Shown: positions 1-9,014, counted from the stretch's first letter. The stretch is DNA of 64,000 nt from Priestia megaterium (GCA_008180335.1 VTEF01000004.1:186850-250849), one strand, 5' to 3'. Program-made: numbers and translations. Notes: generated from the sequence alone by a model not told the origin.

Positions 1-1052
1 AAAATCGGAATATTGAGACAGCTAATGTTTGGGCTGTCTATTTCCCCTTTATGGAGTTTATTGGTAATTTATCGATTGTAGGGTTGTTATCTTATGGTGG
101 ATATTTGGTGATGCAAGGCGATGTAAAGCCAGGAGAATTAGTAGCATTCTTTAGTTTAACTTCGTACTTAATGTGGCCAATTATGAATTTAGGTTTTGTG
201 ATTAACATGTTTTCTCAATCAAAAGCATCGGGAGAGCGGTTGCTTGAAATCTTAGAGCAAGATGAAAAAGTACATGAGATAGATAGCGCAAGAAAAATTA
301 AGGGATTTGTAGAATTTGACGATGTTTCCTTGGTGTATCCAAATGAAGAAAAATACGCGCTGAAGCATGTGTCATTTAAAGCGCCTAAAGGTACAGTTGT
401 TGGTCTAATTGGAGCGACTGGTGCAGGAAAAACCAGCTTAACACAATTGCTCACAAGGTTTTACGAACCGGTATCTGGGATGATTAAGGTTGATGAACAG
501 GACATTCAAAATTATTCGTTGTCAGTATTAAGGAAACAGATTGGTTTTGTTTTGCAAGAAACATTTTTATTTTCAAGTACAATTAAAACGAATATTGGAT
601 ATGGACGTCCAAAAGCAACAATGAAAGATATCATTCATGCTGCCAAAAGAGCTCAGGCTCATGAATTTATTATGGAATTGCCGCAAGGTTACGACACAAT
701 GCTAGGTGAACGCGGTCTTGGCCTTTCCGGAGGCCAAAAACAGCGGATTGCCATTGCCAGGGCATTGCTGTTAAATCCTAGCATTCTCATTTTAGATGAT
801 GCTACGAGCGCAGTTGATATGCAAACAGAACAACAGATTCAATTGGCATTAAAAGAAGTAATGAAAGATCGTACCACTTTTATTATTGCACACCGCATTT
901 CTTCTTTGAAACATGCTGATGAGATTTTAGTTTTTGACCAAGGAGAGATTGTTGAAAGAGGTAAGCATGAGCAATTAATTAAAAAGGATGGAATTTACCG
1001 CCGTATTTGCAATATTCAATATGAAAACAATTCGTCAGTGATGAACGTTTAA
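1..1052 (+). CDS. ABC exporter half-transporter, 5' end outside window
   Basis: C-terminal part of a membrane-fused ABC exporter subunit. The frame is open from base 3, so the gene begins upstream of the window. The visible part holds the last membrane helices and a full nucleotide-binding domain: Walker A GATGAGKT, signature LSGGQ, Walker B ILILDD and H-loop IIAHR. The residue after Walker B is Asp instead of catalytic Glu, as in the degenerate half of heterodimeric exporters of the YfiBC/BmrCD type. The partner follows 16 bases downstream, so they form an operon. Substrate cannot be told from sequence; drugs or lipids are typical for the family. Confidence 0.9.
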   Translation, partial: NRNIETANVWAVYFPFMEFIGNLSIVGLLSYGGYLVMQGDVKPGELVAFFSLTSYLMWPIMNLGFVINMFSQSKASGERLLEILEQDEKVHEIDSARKIKGFVEFDDVSLVYPNEEKYALKHVSFKAPKGTVVGLIGATGAGKTSLTQLLTRFYEPVSGMIKVDEQDIQNYSLSVLRKQIGFVLQETFLFSSTIKTNIGYGRPKATMKDIIHAAKRAQAHEFIMELPQGYDTMLGERGLGLSGGQKQRIAIARALLLNPSILILDDATSAVDMQTEQQIQLALKEVMKDRTTFIIAHRISSLKHADEILVFDQGEIVERGKHEQLIKKDGIYRRICNIQYENNSSVMNV

Positions 1053-1068
1053 GAGAGAGGGGGAGGAT

Positions 1069-2874
1069 ATGGCAGTGAACAAAACTAACGTCATTCATGA
1101 ACGCTTTTATTACAAAGCTGATCAAGTTATTGATAAGCCATTTAATTGGACACAAATGTGGAGGTTATTGCACTATTTAAAGCCGTATCGTAAAACACTT
1201 TTACCATTATCTTTTATAGCTGTTATTATCACAACAGTTATTCGGTTGATTATTCCAATTTTAATTGGCGTGTACACGTTAGATCATGCGATTGCAAACA
1301 AAGACCAAACGCTTCTTATTCAATTGGTGGCTTTAATTTTTAGCTTGTATAGTATCTCGTATGTAGCTAATATTTTTCGCATTAAATGGATGAATCAGCT
1401 AGGTCAGCATGTGATTTATGATTTACGGAAACATTTATTTACTCATGTACAAGGTTTGTCGCATCGCTTTTTTGATTCGCGTTCTGGTGGATCTATTCTT
1501 GTGCGGATTATGAATGATATAAATTCATTGCAAGATTTATTTACAAACGGTGTTGTTAATTTATTTATGGACATTCTTCTTTTAATCGGAATCGTGGCGA
1601 TTCTGTTTTCCTTAAGTCCAATCTTAACATTAGCAGTTCTTGTGATTTTACCAATTATGTTCTTTATTTCGACTCGATTGCGTCGTAATATTAGACGTTC
1701 TTGGCAGATAGTCCGAATGAAACAATCAGTCTTGAACTCACACTTAAATGAAAGTATTCAAGGAATTCGAGTTACCCAATCATTTTCCCAAGAGAAAGAA
1801 AACATGTCTTTTTTTGAACATATCAATCATGAAAACTACGAAAGCTGGCGCCAAGCAACCAAAAGAAATGCGATGTTTCGTCCATTTGTTGAATTAACAA
1901 ATGCAGTTGGAACAGCTATTTTGATTTGGTTTGGTGCTACGCTCATTGCACAAGAGAATTTAACGATCGGGGTATTTGTTTCATTTGCTTTTTATTTAGG
2001 TATGTTTTGGGAGCCGATCTCGAGGTTAGGCCAAGTATATAACCAGCTGCTAATGGGAATGGCGTCCTCTGAACGAATTTTTGAGTTTTTGGACGAAAAA
2101 CCTCTTGTTACAGACAGTATAAAAGCAGAGCCGCTGGATGAAATAAACGGGAAAATTGAATTTGCTTCGGTTTCATTTTCGTATGATGGAACGCGCCAAG
2201 CCTTAAAACATATCAATTTAACGATAGATGCCGGACAGACGGTAGCATTTGTCGGGCACACTGGTTCGGGAAAAACGTCTATCGCAAATTTAATCGCTCG
2301 TTTTTACGACGCAACAAGCGGTGAAATCAGGATTGATAACCGCCCGATCACAGAGATTACATTAGCTAGTTTAAGAGCGCAAATTAGTATTGTTCTGCAA
2401 GACACGTTCATCTTTTCAGGAACGATTATGGAAAACATTCGATTTGGCAGACCAGATGCGACAGATGAAGAAGTGGTTGCTGCAGCTGATGCAGTTGGAG
2501 CTAACGAATTTATTGAACAATTAAAGCAAGGATATGCTACCGAAGTAGAAGAGCGTGGGAATGTGTTATCAGTAGGCGAACGTCAATTATTATCATTTGC
2601 CCGTACCTTACTCGTCAATCCGCGAATTATTATACTAGACGAAGCAACGGCAAGCATTGATACAGAAACAGAAGTGAAAATTCAAACAGCGTTAAAAAGA
2701 TTACTGAAGGGCCGTACAGCCATTATGATTGCCCATCGGTTATCAACTATTCGAGAAGCAGATCAGATTGTTGTATTAGACCATGGAGAAATTAAAGAGC
2801 AGGGAACCCATAAAGACCTCATGAATGCTAAAGGAATTTATTATAAGCTTGTCCAAGCTCATGCATCAAGTTGA
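1069..2874 (+). CDS. ABC exporter half-transporter, partner subunit (YfiC-like)
   Basis: Complete 601-residue exporter subunit: six-helix membrane domain (about residues 45-320) and a C-terminal ATPase with Walker A GHTGSGKT, Walker B IIILDE and H-loop MIAHR. It keeps the catalytic Glu but has a degenerate signature, LSVGE instead of LSGGQ. This complements the upstream subunit (LSGGQ, Asp after Walker B), so the dimer should have one hydrolytic and one mainly binding site. Length fits B. subtilis YfiC (about 604). ATG preceded by GAGAGGGGGAGG. Operon with the preceding gene; a terminator follows at 2966-2995. Likely multidrug or lipid export; substrate unknown. Confidence 0.9.
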   Translation: MAVNKTNVIHERFYYKADQVIDKPFNWTQMWRLLHYLKPYRKTLLPLSFIAVIITTVIRLIIPILIGVYTLDHAIANKDQTLLIQLVALIFSLYSISYVANIFRIKWMNQLGQHVIYDLRKHLFTHVQGLSHRFFDSRSGGSILVRIMNDINSLQDLFTNGVVNLFMDILLLIGIVAILFSLSPILTLAVLVILPIMFFISTRLRRNIRRSWQIVRMKQSVLNSHLNESIQGIRVTQSFSQEKENMSFFEHINHENYESWRQATKRNAMFRPFVELTNAVGTAILIWFGATLIAQENLTIGVFVSFAFYLGMFWEPISRLGQVYNQLLMGMASSERIFEFLDEKPLVTDSIKAEPLDEINGKIEFASVSFSYDGTRQALKHINLTIDAGQTVAFVGHTGSGKTSIANLIARFYDATSGEIRIDNRPITEITLASLRAQISIVLQDTFIFSGTIMENIRFGRPDATDEEVVAAADAVGANEFIEQLKQGYATEVEERGNVLSVGERQLLSFARTLLVNPRIIILDEATASIDTETEVKIQTALKRLLKGRTAIMIAHRLSTIREADQIVVLDHGEIKEQGTHKDLMNAKGIYYKLVQAHASS

Positions 2875-2965
2875 CTGATATCCTATTTTTTTCATCGCTT
2901 TTTTTGAAAAAGAAAACAGGTCTTTTCGCTTAATAATTGAATAAGAATGAATTTGGTTATATTAG

Positions 2966-2995
2966 GTAGTGATGAATTTCATCGCTACTTTTTTT
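2966..2995 (+). terminator. Rho-independent terminator of the ABC exporter operon
   Basis: A 10-bp stem (GTAGTGATGA / TCATCGCTAC, one G-U pair) with a 3-base loop, followed directly by seven T. Confidence 0.8.
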
Positions 2996-3042
2996 ATCCT
3001 GATTCATTCATCTAATGATCGCCACAGGATGAAGAAGTTATT

Positions 3043-3065
3043 CGCTGATTGGAGCTTCACTTTAT
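3043..3065 (-). repeat. Dispersed intergenic repeat, copy 1
   Basis: Minus strand reads ATAAAGTGAAGCTCCAATCA, a variant of the recurring ATAAAGTGAAACTTC element (see findings). Farther along the minus strand, a segment with ATTAGATGAATG resembles the tail of the copy at 43804-43880. Confidence 0.5.
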
Positions 3066-3164
3066 TTGAGTAAAGAAGAAGGAGTTTACAGAAGCGGAAA
3101 TAACAGTGGTGTGATAAAATAAGGTAATAAATGACTTCGTTTATACATATTGGAGGAGTTTTTC

Positions 3165-3827
3165 ATGAAGAAAGAATTTGCAGTGATTGGTTTAGGACGT
3201 TTTGGAGGAAGTATATGTAAGACATTAAGTGATCAAGGAATGGAAGTACTGGCAATTGATACCCATGAAGAGAAAGTAAATGAATATGCAAGTATTGCAT
3301 CACATGCTGTTGTAGGTGATGCAACAGATGAAGCTGTATTAAAGAGTCTAGGTGTACGTAATTTTGACCATGTAATTGTCGCAATTGGTGACAATATTCA
3401 GGCTAGTATTTTAACAACGCTTATTTTAAAAGAACTTGGTGTGAAAAAAATAACAGTCAAAGCGCAAAATGATTATCATGCGAAGGTACTATCTAAAATT
3501 GGTGCAAATTTCATCGTTCATCCTGAGCGCGACATGGGAAGAAGAATTGCAAACAGTATGATTTCAAATAGTGTGCTTGATTATTTAGAGCTGTCAGATA
3601 AACATAGTATTGTAGAGCTTGTAGCCAGCAAACGAATGGCAGGAAATACATTAATTGATTTGGACATTCGAGCAAAGTATGGAATTAACATTGTAGCAAT
3701 AAAGCGTGATCGTGATATTATCGTATCTCCTCAAGCATCTGAACCGATTCAGCAAGGTGATATTTTAATTGTGATTGGCGCAGACGTTAATATTAATCGA
3801 TTTGAGAATAAATTTGCTGACTCCTAA
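3165..3827 (+). CDS. ktrC: Ktr potassium channel regulatory subunit
   Basis: Cytosolic RCK gating subunit for KtrB/KtrD-type K+ channels; homologues bind ATP/ADP at the N domain and c-di-AMP at the C domain. The protein has 220 residues, matching KtrC (about 221). N-terminal Rossmann fold with IGLGRFGGS and the conserved VVGDAT; TrkA_C domain from about residue 135. The ATG at 3165 sits 7 bases after GGAGGAG; an in-frame TTG at 3150 overlaps that site and is rejected. No channel subunit lies nearby, as in B. subtilis, where ktrC is also next to rnjA. Confidence 0.93.
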   Translation: MKKEFAVIGLGRFGGSICKTLSDQGMEVLAIDTHEEKVNEYASIASHAVVGDATDEAVLKSLGVRNFDHVIVAIGDNIQASILTTLILKELGVKKITVKAQNDYHAKVLSKIGANFIVHPERDMGRRIANSMISNSVLDYLELSDKHSIVELVASKRMAGNTLIDLDIRAKYGINIVAIKRDRDIIVSPQASEPIQQGDILIVIGADVNINRFENKFADS

Positions 3828-3891
3828 GTAACTAGAAAACAAAGTGGTGTGCTATCTCACAATTAAATATGTATTAGGATTAATGTGAAAT

Positions 3892-3927
3892 AAAAAAGAG
3901 GATTCGCTAACACGAATCCTCTTTTTA
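3892..3927. terminator. Bidirectional terminator between ktrC and rnjA
   Basis: AAAAAGAGGATTCG and CGAATCCTCTTTTT pair perfectly around a 6-base loop. T runs on both strands serve the convergent genes ktrC (+) and rnjA (-). Confidence 0.85.
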
Positions 3928-5595
3928 TTATACTTCCATAATGATTGGTAAAATCATTGGACGGCGTTTCGTTTTTTCATATAAGAACGGTGCAAGTGTG
4001 TCTGTAATTTCGTTTTTAATTTCAGACCATTGGGAAGTACGGCGCTCCATCACTTTATTTAAGTGCTTTGTAATCAATGATTGAGCATCGTTAATTAAAT
4101 CACCTGATTCACGCATATAGACAAATCCACGAGAGATAATGTCTGGTCCAGCAGCAATTTTAAAGTCTTTCATGTTAATGCTTACTACGACAATGACTAA
4201 ACCTTCCTCAGATAAAATACGGCGGTCGCGTAATACAATATTACCAATATCACCAATTCCGCTACCATCAATATAAACAGATCCAGAAGGAATTTTACCG
4301 GCAACAGAAGCTTCACTATCACTTAGTGCTAATACTTCACCGTTGTCCATAATGAAGCAGTTCTCTTCCGGAACACCACAATCAGTTGCTAATTTAATAT
4401 GCATTTTCTGCATGCGGTATTCACCGTGAATTGGCATAAAATATTTTGGCTTCATTAAACGAAGCATTAGCTTTTGTTCTTCTTGTCCACCATGACCAGA
4501 TGTATGAATATCATTTAATGCTCCGTGAATAACTTCTGCACCTGCACGGAAAAGCATATCAATTGTTCTACTCACGCTTACTGTGTTTCCTGGAATAGGT
4601 GAAGATGAAAATACAACTGTGTCTCCAGGAATGATTTGAATTTGACGGTGCGTTCCATTAGCAATACGGGATAGTGCGGCCATCGGTTCACCTTGGCTGC
4701 CTGTGCATAAAATTGTGACACGGTTAGCAGGTATACGGTTAATTTGTGATGGCTCAATAAATGTATCTTTTGGACAAGAAATATATCCAAGCTGCTGTCC
4801 AATTTCAATAGCAGCTTCCATACTACGTCCAAATACAGCAATTTTACGGTTATTTAAAACAGCTGCTTCTACTACTTGCTGTAAGCGATGGATATTTGAT
4901 GCGAATGTAGCAAATATAATGCGGCCTTCCACTTTACGGAAAATATCATGGATACTATCGCCAACACGACGTTCTGACATTGTAAAGTTAGGAATTTCAC
5001 TGTTTGTACTATCAGAAAGCAAACAGAGAACGCCTTCTTTCCCAATTTCAGCCATCTTTGTTAAGTTAGCTGGCTCACCAACAGGTGTGAAATCAAATTT
5101 AAAGTCACCTGTATGTACAATTTGCCCATTTGGTGTTTTCACAACAATACCGTATGAGTCAGGAATACTGTGTGTTGTACGGAAGAACGTTACAGATGTT
5201 TTTCGGAATTTAATTACATCATCTTCTGTAATTTCATGTAATTGTGCTGTACGTAATAAACCATGCTCATCCAACTTATTGCGCAATAAACCAAGCGCTA
5301 ATTTTCCTGCATAAATTGGAATATTTAATTCTCTTAGCAAATAGGGGATTCCACCAATATGATCTTCGTGACCATGTGTGACAAATAATCCGCGAATTTT
5401 ATCTGCGTTTTTAACTAGGTAGCTATAGTCAGGAATTACGTAATCAATTCCTAATAATTCGTCCTCTGGAAATTTAATTCCGGCATCAATAATAATAATT
5501 TCATCTTGAAATTGCACGGCGTATGTATTTTTACCAATCTCGCCCAGTCCTCCAAGGGCAAACACAGCCGTTTGATTATTCTTTACAAATTTCAT
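3928..5595 (-). CDS. rnjA: Ribonuclease J1
   Basis: 5'-to-3' exonuclease and endonuclease for mRNA decay and rRNA maturation; beta-CASP metallo-beta-lactamase. Zinc motif HGHEDH at residues 74-79, further ligands in THSIPDSYG and HTGDF, and a C-terminal domain ending LPIIMEV as in B. subtilis RNase J1. Starting at 5595 gives 555 residues, the family length, with GGAG 11 bases upstream; the ATG at 5604 lies only 2 bases after GGAG and is unlikely. Overlap region with rpoY indicates one operon, rpoY first. In B. subtilis RNase J1 binds GapA with the help of SR1P, whose gene is also in this window. Confidence 0.97.
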   Translation of the reverse strand: MKFVKNNQTAVFALGGLGEIGKNTYAVQFQDEIIIIDAGIKFPEDELLGIDYVIPDYSYLVKNADKIRGLFVTHGHEDHIGGIPYLLRELNIPIYAGKLALGLLRNKLDEHGLLRTAQLHEITEDDVIKFRKTSVTFFRTTHSIPDSYGIVVKTPNGQIVHTGDFKFDFTPVGEPANLTKMAEIGKEGVLCLLSDSTNSEIPNFTMSERRVGDSIHDIFRKVEGRIIFATFASNIHRLQQVVEAAVLNNRKIAVFGRSMEAAIEIGQQLGYISCPKDTFIEPSQINRIPANRVTILCTGSQGEPMAALSRIANGTHRQIQIIPGDTVVFSSSPIPGNTVSVSRTIDMLFRAGAEVIHGALNDIHTSGHGGQEEQKLMLRLMKPKYFMPIHGEYRMQKMHIKLATDCGVPEENCFIMDNGEVLALSDSEASVAGKIPSGSVYIDGSGIGDIGNIVLRDRRILSEEGLVIVVVSINMKDFKIAAGPDIISRGFVYMRESGDLINDAQSLITKHLNKVMERRTSQWSEIKNEITDTLAPFLYEKTKRRPMILPIIMEV

Positions 5596-5600
5596 GTTTA

Positions 5601-5810
5601 TCATATCTCCAATACTTTAAAATCTTCACTTAGTTTTTCATACTCTAAGTAATTTCCGTCCACTGCTTGAACAAACTCAATGTTAATAGAGCGGTCTTTT
5701 AATTTTTGACGAACATCACGTTCAGAGTCTCCGTTCACATACACTGTTTGTGTTTTCTCACGTACAGGAACTTCACTTAATTTTTCTTGAAAATAAACTT
5801 TAAAAATCAT
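5601..5810 (-). CDS. rpoY: RNA polymerase epsilon subunit
   Basis: Small non-essential subunit of Firmicute RNA polymerase (YkzG, DUF1447), 69 residues, the family length. The sequence begins [18 protein letters not shown], characteristic of the family, which resembles phage Gp2. Homologues bind the core enzyme near the DNA channel. Its stop overlaps the start region of rnjA, and the rnjA ribosome binding site lies within its last codons, so the two are co-transcribed and probably translationally coupled. A GGAGAGAA site precedes its ATG. Confidence 0.92.
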   Translation of the reverse strand: MIFKVYFQEKLSEVPVREKTQTVYVNGDSERDVRQKLKDRSINIEFVQAVDGNYLEYEKLSEDFKVLEI

Positions 5811-5998
5811 AACTAAATTCTCTCCTTAATTCCGAAATTCAAATAACTTATTTTATTATATTATAAAATGTGTATGTATTTCATGTATTTTCTAAAGAAA
5901 CTTGCTTTCACTACATTTTAGTCATCAAAATATCACAAGTCAATCCATTATTAGGTAAGGGATAAAAAATCTGTTTTACTTAGTTAGATAGAAAATAA

Positions 5999-6058
5999 GG
6001 GCTCTTCTATTGTACGATGCAGACGTGCACTCTGCAAATTAAACAATAGAAAGCCCTT
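5999..6058 (-). terminator. Long bipartite hairpin, terminator-like on the minus strand
   Basis: AAGGGCTTTCTATTGT pairs with ACAATAGAAGAGCCCTT (one bulge). Inside the loop a second perfect stem forms, TGCAGA / TCTGCA. On the minus strand it is followed by ATTTTCT, a weak T run. It lies 11 bases downstream of the small ORF at 6070-6141 and upstream of rpoY-rnjA, so it could end the mini-gene transcript or be a stable RNA element. Confidence 0.55.
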
Positions 6059-6069
6059 AAAATATTTTA

Positions 6070-6141
6070 TTAGGCAATTGTTTTTTTGCGTAATAGCTCA
6101 TTCCACCTTTTAAGTAATCGTTTTCTTAAATCTTTTAACAT
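6070..6141 (-). CDS. Candidate 23-residue basic amphipathic peptide
   Basis: Not a family I recognise. ATG at 6141, 9 bases after a perfect AAAGGAG, then 23 codons and TAA. The product is very basic (K/R about 10 of 23) with one Trp: MLKDLRKRLLKRW, then NELLRKKTIA. Periodic Leu and Lys/Arg suggest an amphipathic helix that could bind membrane or nucleic acid. It is flanked downstream by the hairpin at 5999-6058, giving a complete mini-gene layout. A TATAAT-like box lies upstream on the minus strand near 6199-6204, without a convincing -35. Could be chance; expression data are lacking. Confidence 0.45.
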   Translation of the reverse strand: MLKDLRKRLLKRWNELLRKKTIA

Positions 6142-6263
6142 GCCATTCAACTCCTTTATATTTAGTATCACTCCAGTCTTTGTCTACACAGTGTATTATA
6201 TGATGAATTTTAAAAAGTTTTTCGTGGTTATATATGGAAATGAATTAGTTGAAATGGATGTTA

Positions 6264-6293
6264 TTGGAGAAAGTGTTCTACATTTGTTATAAT
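6264..6293 (+). promoter_or_regulatory. Predicted sigma-A promoter for the HAD phosphatase gene
   Basis: TTGGAG (-35), 18-base spacer, TATAAT (-10), about 50 bases before the gene at 6346. Nothing else is seen between 5811 and 6345 apart from the mini-gene and its hairpin. Confidence 0.55.
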
Positions 6294-6345
6294 GGGTTGG
6301 TCGCAGCAGCGTATAAAGAAAAATAAAGAAAAATAAGGTGATACA

Positions 6346-7128
6346 ATGGATCGAAAAATGATTTTCTTTGATATTGATGGCACATTACTAGATCATGATA
6401 AAAAATTACCTGCATCTACAAAAAATGCTGTACAACTATTAAAAGAACAAGGGCATGAAGTGGCGATTGCAACAGGACGTGCGCCTTTTATGTTTAAAGA
6501 ACTGCGTGAAGAATTAGATATTCAAACTTTCATTAGCTTTAACGGACAGTATATTGTTTTAAATGGTAAGGTTCTATACAAAAATCCATTAGACTTAGAG
6601 GAGTTGCAATTATTAACAGATTATGCAGCCACTAAAAATCATCCAGTTGTCTATATGGACCATGAAGACATGAAATCGAATATTAAGTTTCATTCACACA
6701 TTGAAACGAGTATTAGTACATTAAAACTTGGATTCTCCCACCCAACACATGATCCATCTTACTTTAAGAATCGAGAAATTTATCAGTCATTGCTCTTTTG
6801 TACAGAAGGGGAAGAAATACCTTACGAAGAGAAGTTTAAGAAATTTGATTATATTCGCTGGCATGAATTTTCAACAGACGTTTTGCCAAGTGGCGGTTCA
6901 AAAGCACGCGGAATTGAAATTATGATTGAAAAGCTTGGTTATAAGAAAGAAGATGTGTATGCATTTGGAGATGGATTAAATGACATTGAAATGCTTCAAT
7001 TTGTTGGCAATGGTGTTGCCATGGGGAATGCACATGATGAAGTAAAAGATGTAGCTAAATATGTGACAAAAGATGTGGCTGAAGACGGCATCAGTCATGG
7101 TCTGCAATTAGTAGGTTTATTAAAATAA
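6346..7128 (+). CDS. Cof-type HAD superfamily phosphatase (YkrA-like)
   Basis: Cytoplasmic sugar-phosphate or nucleotide phosphatase of the Cof/IIB HAD subfamily, 260 residues. Motif I FFDIDGT near the N terminus supplies the nucleophile and acid Asp; motif II is IATGRAPF; motif IV is GDGLNDIEML near residue 207. A Cof-type cap lies between. Position between rpoY and def matches B. subtilis ykrA. The substrate is not known for this family member. Monocistronic, with its own promoter and a shared terminator downstream. RBS AAGGTGAT before ATG. Confidence 0.85.
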   Translation: MDRKMIFFDIDGTLLDHDKKLPASTKNAVQLLKEQGHEVAIATGRAPFMFKELREELDIQTFISFNGQYIVLNGKVLYKNPLDLEELQLLTDYAATKNHPVVYMDHEDMKSNIKFHSHIETSISTLKLGFSHPTHDPSYFKNREIYQSLLFCTEGEEIPYEEKFKKFDYIRWHEFSTDVLPSGGSKARGIEIMIEKLGYKKEDVYAFGDGLNDIEMLQFVGNGVAMGNAHDEVKDVAKYVTKDVAEDGISHGLQLVGLLK

Positions 7129-7142
7129 AATCCATATAAAAA

Positions 7143-7172
7143 GCGCGAGCCAATAAAGGCTCGTGCTTTTTT
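7143..7172. terminator. Bidirectional terminator between ykrA-like gene and def
   Basis: Stem GCGCGAGCC / GGCTCGTGC (one G-U) with a 6-base loop, six T after it and A-rich sequence before it. It overlaps the def stop codon. Confidence 0.8.
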
Positions 7173-7725
7173 AACGTTCGTAAGGTGTTGCGTTGTCAGG
7201 TACTTGAAAAGGATTTTCTTTGTTAATGTAGTCATAAAACATGATCCCATCTAAATGATCAATTTCGTGCTGAAACACAACAGCCGGCAATCCTTTGAAA
7301 CGAACTTTAACTTCTTCACCGTCTAGAGTTGTTCCTTTTACTGTAATGCGGGCATAGCGAGGAACAAAACCTTCAATATCTTCATCAACTGAAAGGCAGC
7401 CTTCACCGCTTGTTAGGTATGTTTTTTCAATTGAATGACTAATAATTTTTGGATTAAATAAGGCGTAGCTATGCAGGACTCCTTTTTCGTCTGTTACATG
7501 GACAGCAATCATTCTTTTTGATACGTTAATTTGAGGAGCGGCTAACCCAATTCCCGGACGAAGGCCGTACATAGAAGCTGTTTCAGGATTTTGACTGTTT
7601 TGAACATATTCTAATAGCTGACGAAGTACTTCTTTGTCTTCTGCAGAAGCCGGTAATTTAACTGCCTCAGCTACTTTACGTAATATTGGGTGCCCATCTT
7701 TCATAATCTCATTCATTGTAATCAA
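7171..7725 (-). CDS. def: Peptide deformylase
   Basis: Removes the formyl group from N-terminal Met of new proteins; Fe2+/Zn2+ enzyme. All three motifs are present: GIGLAAPQ (58-65), EGCLS (108-112) and HEIDH (153-157). 184 residues, the length of B. subtilis DefB/YkrB, with the insertions of the Gram-positive type 2 class. TTG start at 7725 is 9 bases after GGGAG and gives the family N terminus MITM; the ATG at 7716 is the alternative. A second deformylase usually sits with fmt elsewhere; not in this window. Leader carries a perfect 15-bp hairpin (7762-7798). Confidence 0.95.
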   Translation of the reverse strand: MITMNEIMKDGHPILRKVAEAVKLPASAEDKEVLRQLLEYVQNSQNPETASMYGLRPGIGLAAPQINVSKRMIAVHVTDEKGVLHSYALFNPKIISHSIEKTYLTSGEGCLSVDEDIEGFVPRYARITVKGTTLDGEEVKVRFKGLPAVVFQHEIDHLDGIMFYDYINKENPFQVPDNATPYER

Positions 7726-7761
7726 CTTTCACATCTCCCTAAAAATACTCTTCATTCAATC

Positions 7762-7798
7762 ATCTTTATTAACGCTTGTAAGTAGCGTTAATAAAGAT
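7762..7798. promoter_or_regulatory. Perfect 15-bp inverted repeat in the def leader
   Basis: ATCTTTATTAACGCT, 7-base loop, then the exact reverse complement. No T run follows on either strand. It lies 37-73 bases upstream of def, so it may be an operator or a leader-RNA hairpin. Confidence 0.5.
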
Positions 7799-7970
7799 AG
7801 CTGAAATAATGAATTCGTTTAACATAACGAGTATTAATCATTATATGACCTACAAAGGTTTCTTTATAACTATAAAGTGTACCAAAGGATTATTAAAAAG
7901 TCATTTACCTTGTTTAGGAATGAGGAGTCTGTCTAAATAGTAAGAAAGCATTGCGTTTATGTAGATAGAG

Positions 7971-7998
7971 GTGAAAGCGACTAAAAGGCCGCTTTCAC
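7971..7998 (-). terminator. Weak terminator-like hairpin after the YjcZ gene
   Basis: GTGAAAGCG / CGCTTTCAC perfect 9-bp stem starting 7 bases beyond the yjcZ-type stop codon. No good T run follows, so it may only protect the 3' end. Confidence 0.4.
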
Positions 7999-8005
7999 TT
8001 GTCAC

Positions 8006-8137
8006 TTACCAGCCACCATAACCGCAACCACAACCGATAATAATTAATAAGATAAACAATACAATTATTAATACGAAACCGTTGTTAGAACCACAACCAA
8101 CATTATAACCGCAACCATATCCACCGTAACCCCACAT
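8006..8137 (-). CDS. YjcZ family sporulation peptide
   Basis: 43-residue Gly/Tyr/Cys-rich peptide (begins MWGYGGYGCGYNVGCG) followed by a single hydrophobic helix FVLIIVLFILLIII and a short GCGCGYGGW tail. This layout is typical of YjcZ-family proteins, made in sporulating Bacillus and associated with spore layers; their molecular role is unknown. The ATG at 8137 follows GGGAGG by 8 bases; the frame stays open 21 codons further upstream but without a ribosome site. Divergent from ykyA. Confidence 0.85.
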   Translation of the reverse strand: MWGYGGYGCGYNVGCGSNNGFVLIIVLFILLIIIGCGCGYGGW

Positions 8138-8310
8138 ATATATAACCTCCCGAAATGAGTAATCCCAGGGTGAAAAAGTGAAACATCTGATTTTTTTCAT
8201 TGCTGGGTTAGTATAATATATTAAAAGAAGGAAAAAGGGTGTAGATGAATTGCCTATTTAGCGGAATAAATATAATATAGTCCTTATGTAGAGGAGGGGA
8301 ATTCACCAAA

Positions 8311-8979
8311 GTGAAAAAACTTAAAACGTACATGGTAATAGGCTTCTCAGCATATTCAATTATTGGGTGTTCCAATAATGTTTCACCGGAATTAGAAGTA
8401 TATAAAGCTTTAGAAAAAGTAGCCGAACAAGAGATGCAGTTCTCTAAACAGCAAGAGCCGCTAACTGAGCTCGAAGAACAAGAAAATGTATTGTACAACG
8501 AAATTATCTCATTAGGAATGAAAGAGAAAGATAGCATAGATGTTAAAGCAACAGAGGCTCTTCGAGTATTAAGTGAACGTGAAGTTCATTTAAAAAACGA
8601 AAAAGTAAGCATTGATAAGTCTGAGAAACAATTTAACAGAGCAAAAGAGAAGATGAATTTATTAGAAGAAGGCAAGCTTAAAAGCAATGCTTCAAAGCTG
8701 GCTGGCCTTATGGAGGATCGTTACCAAGCATATGATGTATTGTATAATTCGTATATAAAATCGATTGAATTGGATCGAAAATTGTATACGATGCTTCAAG
8801 GAGAAAGCGTAAAATTAAGTGATTTAGAAGCCCAAATTTCTTTGATAAATAAGATGTATGCTCAAGTCAAAGAACATAATGAGCAGTTTAATGAATTAAC
8901 AATTGAATATAACAATGAAAAAACAAAGTTCTATGATGAAACAGGATTAAAGGTTGATAGTAAAAATAAAGAAAGCTGA
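8311..8979 (+). CDS. ykyA: YkyA family lipoprotein
   Basis: Predicted lipoprotein: N terminus KKLKTYMVIGF with lipobox SIIGC, then a Lys/Glu-rich, strongly helical coiled-coil body (about residues 25-215). 222 residues; fits the YkyA family (putative cell-wall-binding lipoprotein), whose gene precedes pdhA in B. subtilis too. Function unproven. GTG start at 8311 follows GAGGAGGGGA. Monocistronic; a terminator begins in its last codons. Confidence 0.85.
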   Translation: MKKLKTYMVIGFSAYSIIGCSNNVSPELEVYKALEKVAEQEMQFSKQQEPLTELEEQENVLYNEIISLGMKEKDSIDVKATEALRVLSEREVHLKNEKVSIDKSEKQFNRAKEKMNLLEEGKLKSNASKLAGLMEDRYQAYDVLYNSYIKSIELDRKLYTMLQGESVKLSDLEAQISLINKMYAQVKEHNEQFNELTIEYNNEKTKFYDETGLKVDSKNKES

Positions 8980-9014
8980 AGCGGATAAATGAGAGAGGCT
9001 CCAGCTTTCTTTTT
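8968..9014 (+). terminator. Terminator of ykyA
   Basis: AAAGAAAGCTG pairs with CAGCTTTCTTT across a 23-base loop, followed by TT; overlaps the ykyA stop codon. Confidence 0.65.

Noticed and set aside
3150-3164. TTG start for ktrC
   Set aside because: It overlaps the ribosome site; the ATG at 3165 gives the family length.
6086-6292. 68-codon plus-strand open frame
   Set aside because: No ribosome site, runs antisense over the better supported mini-gene, and its composition looks non-coding.
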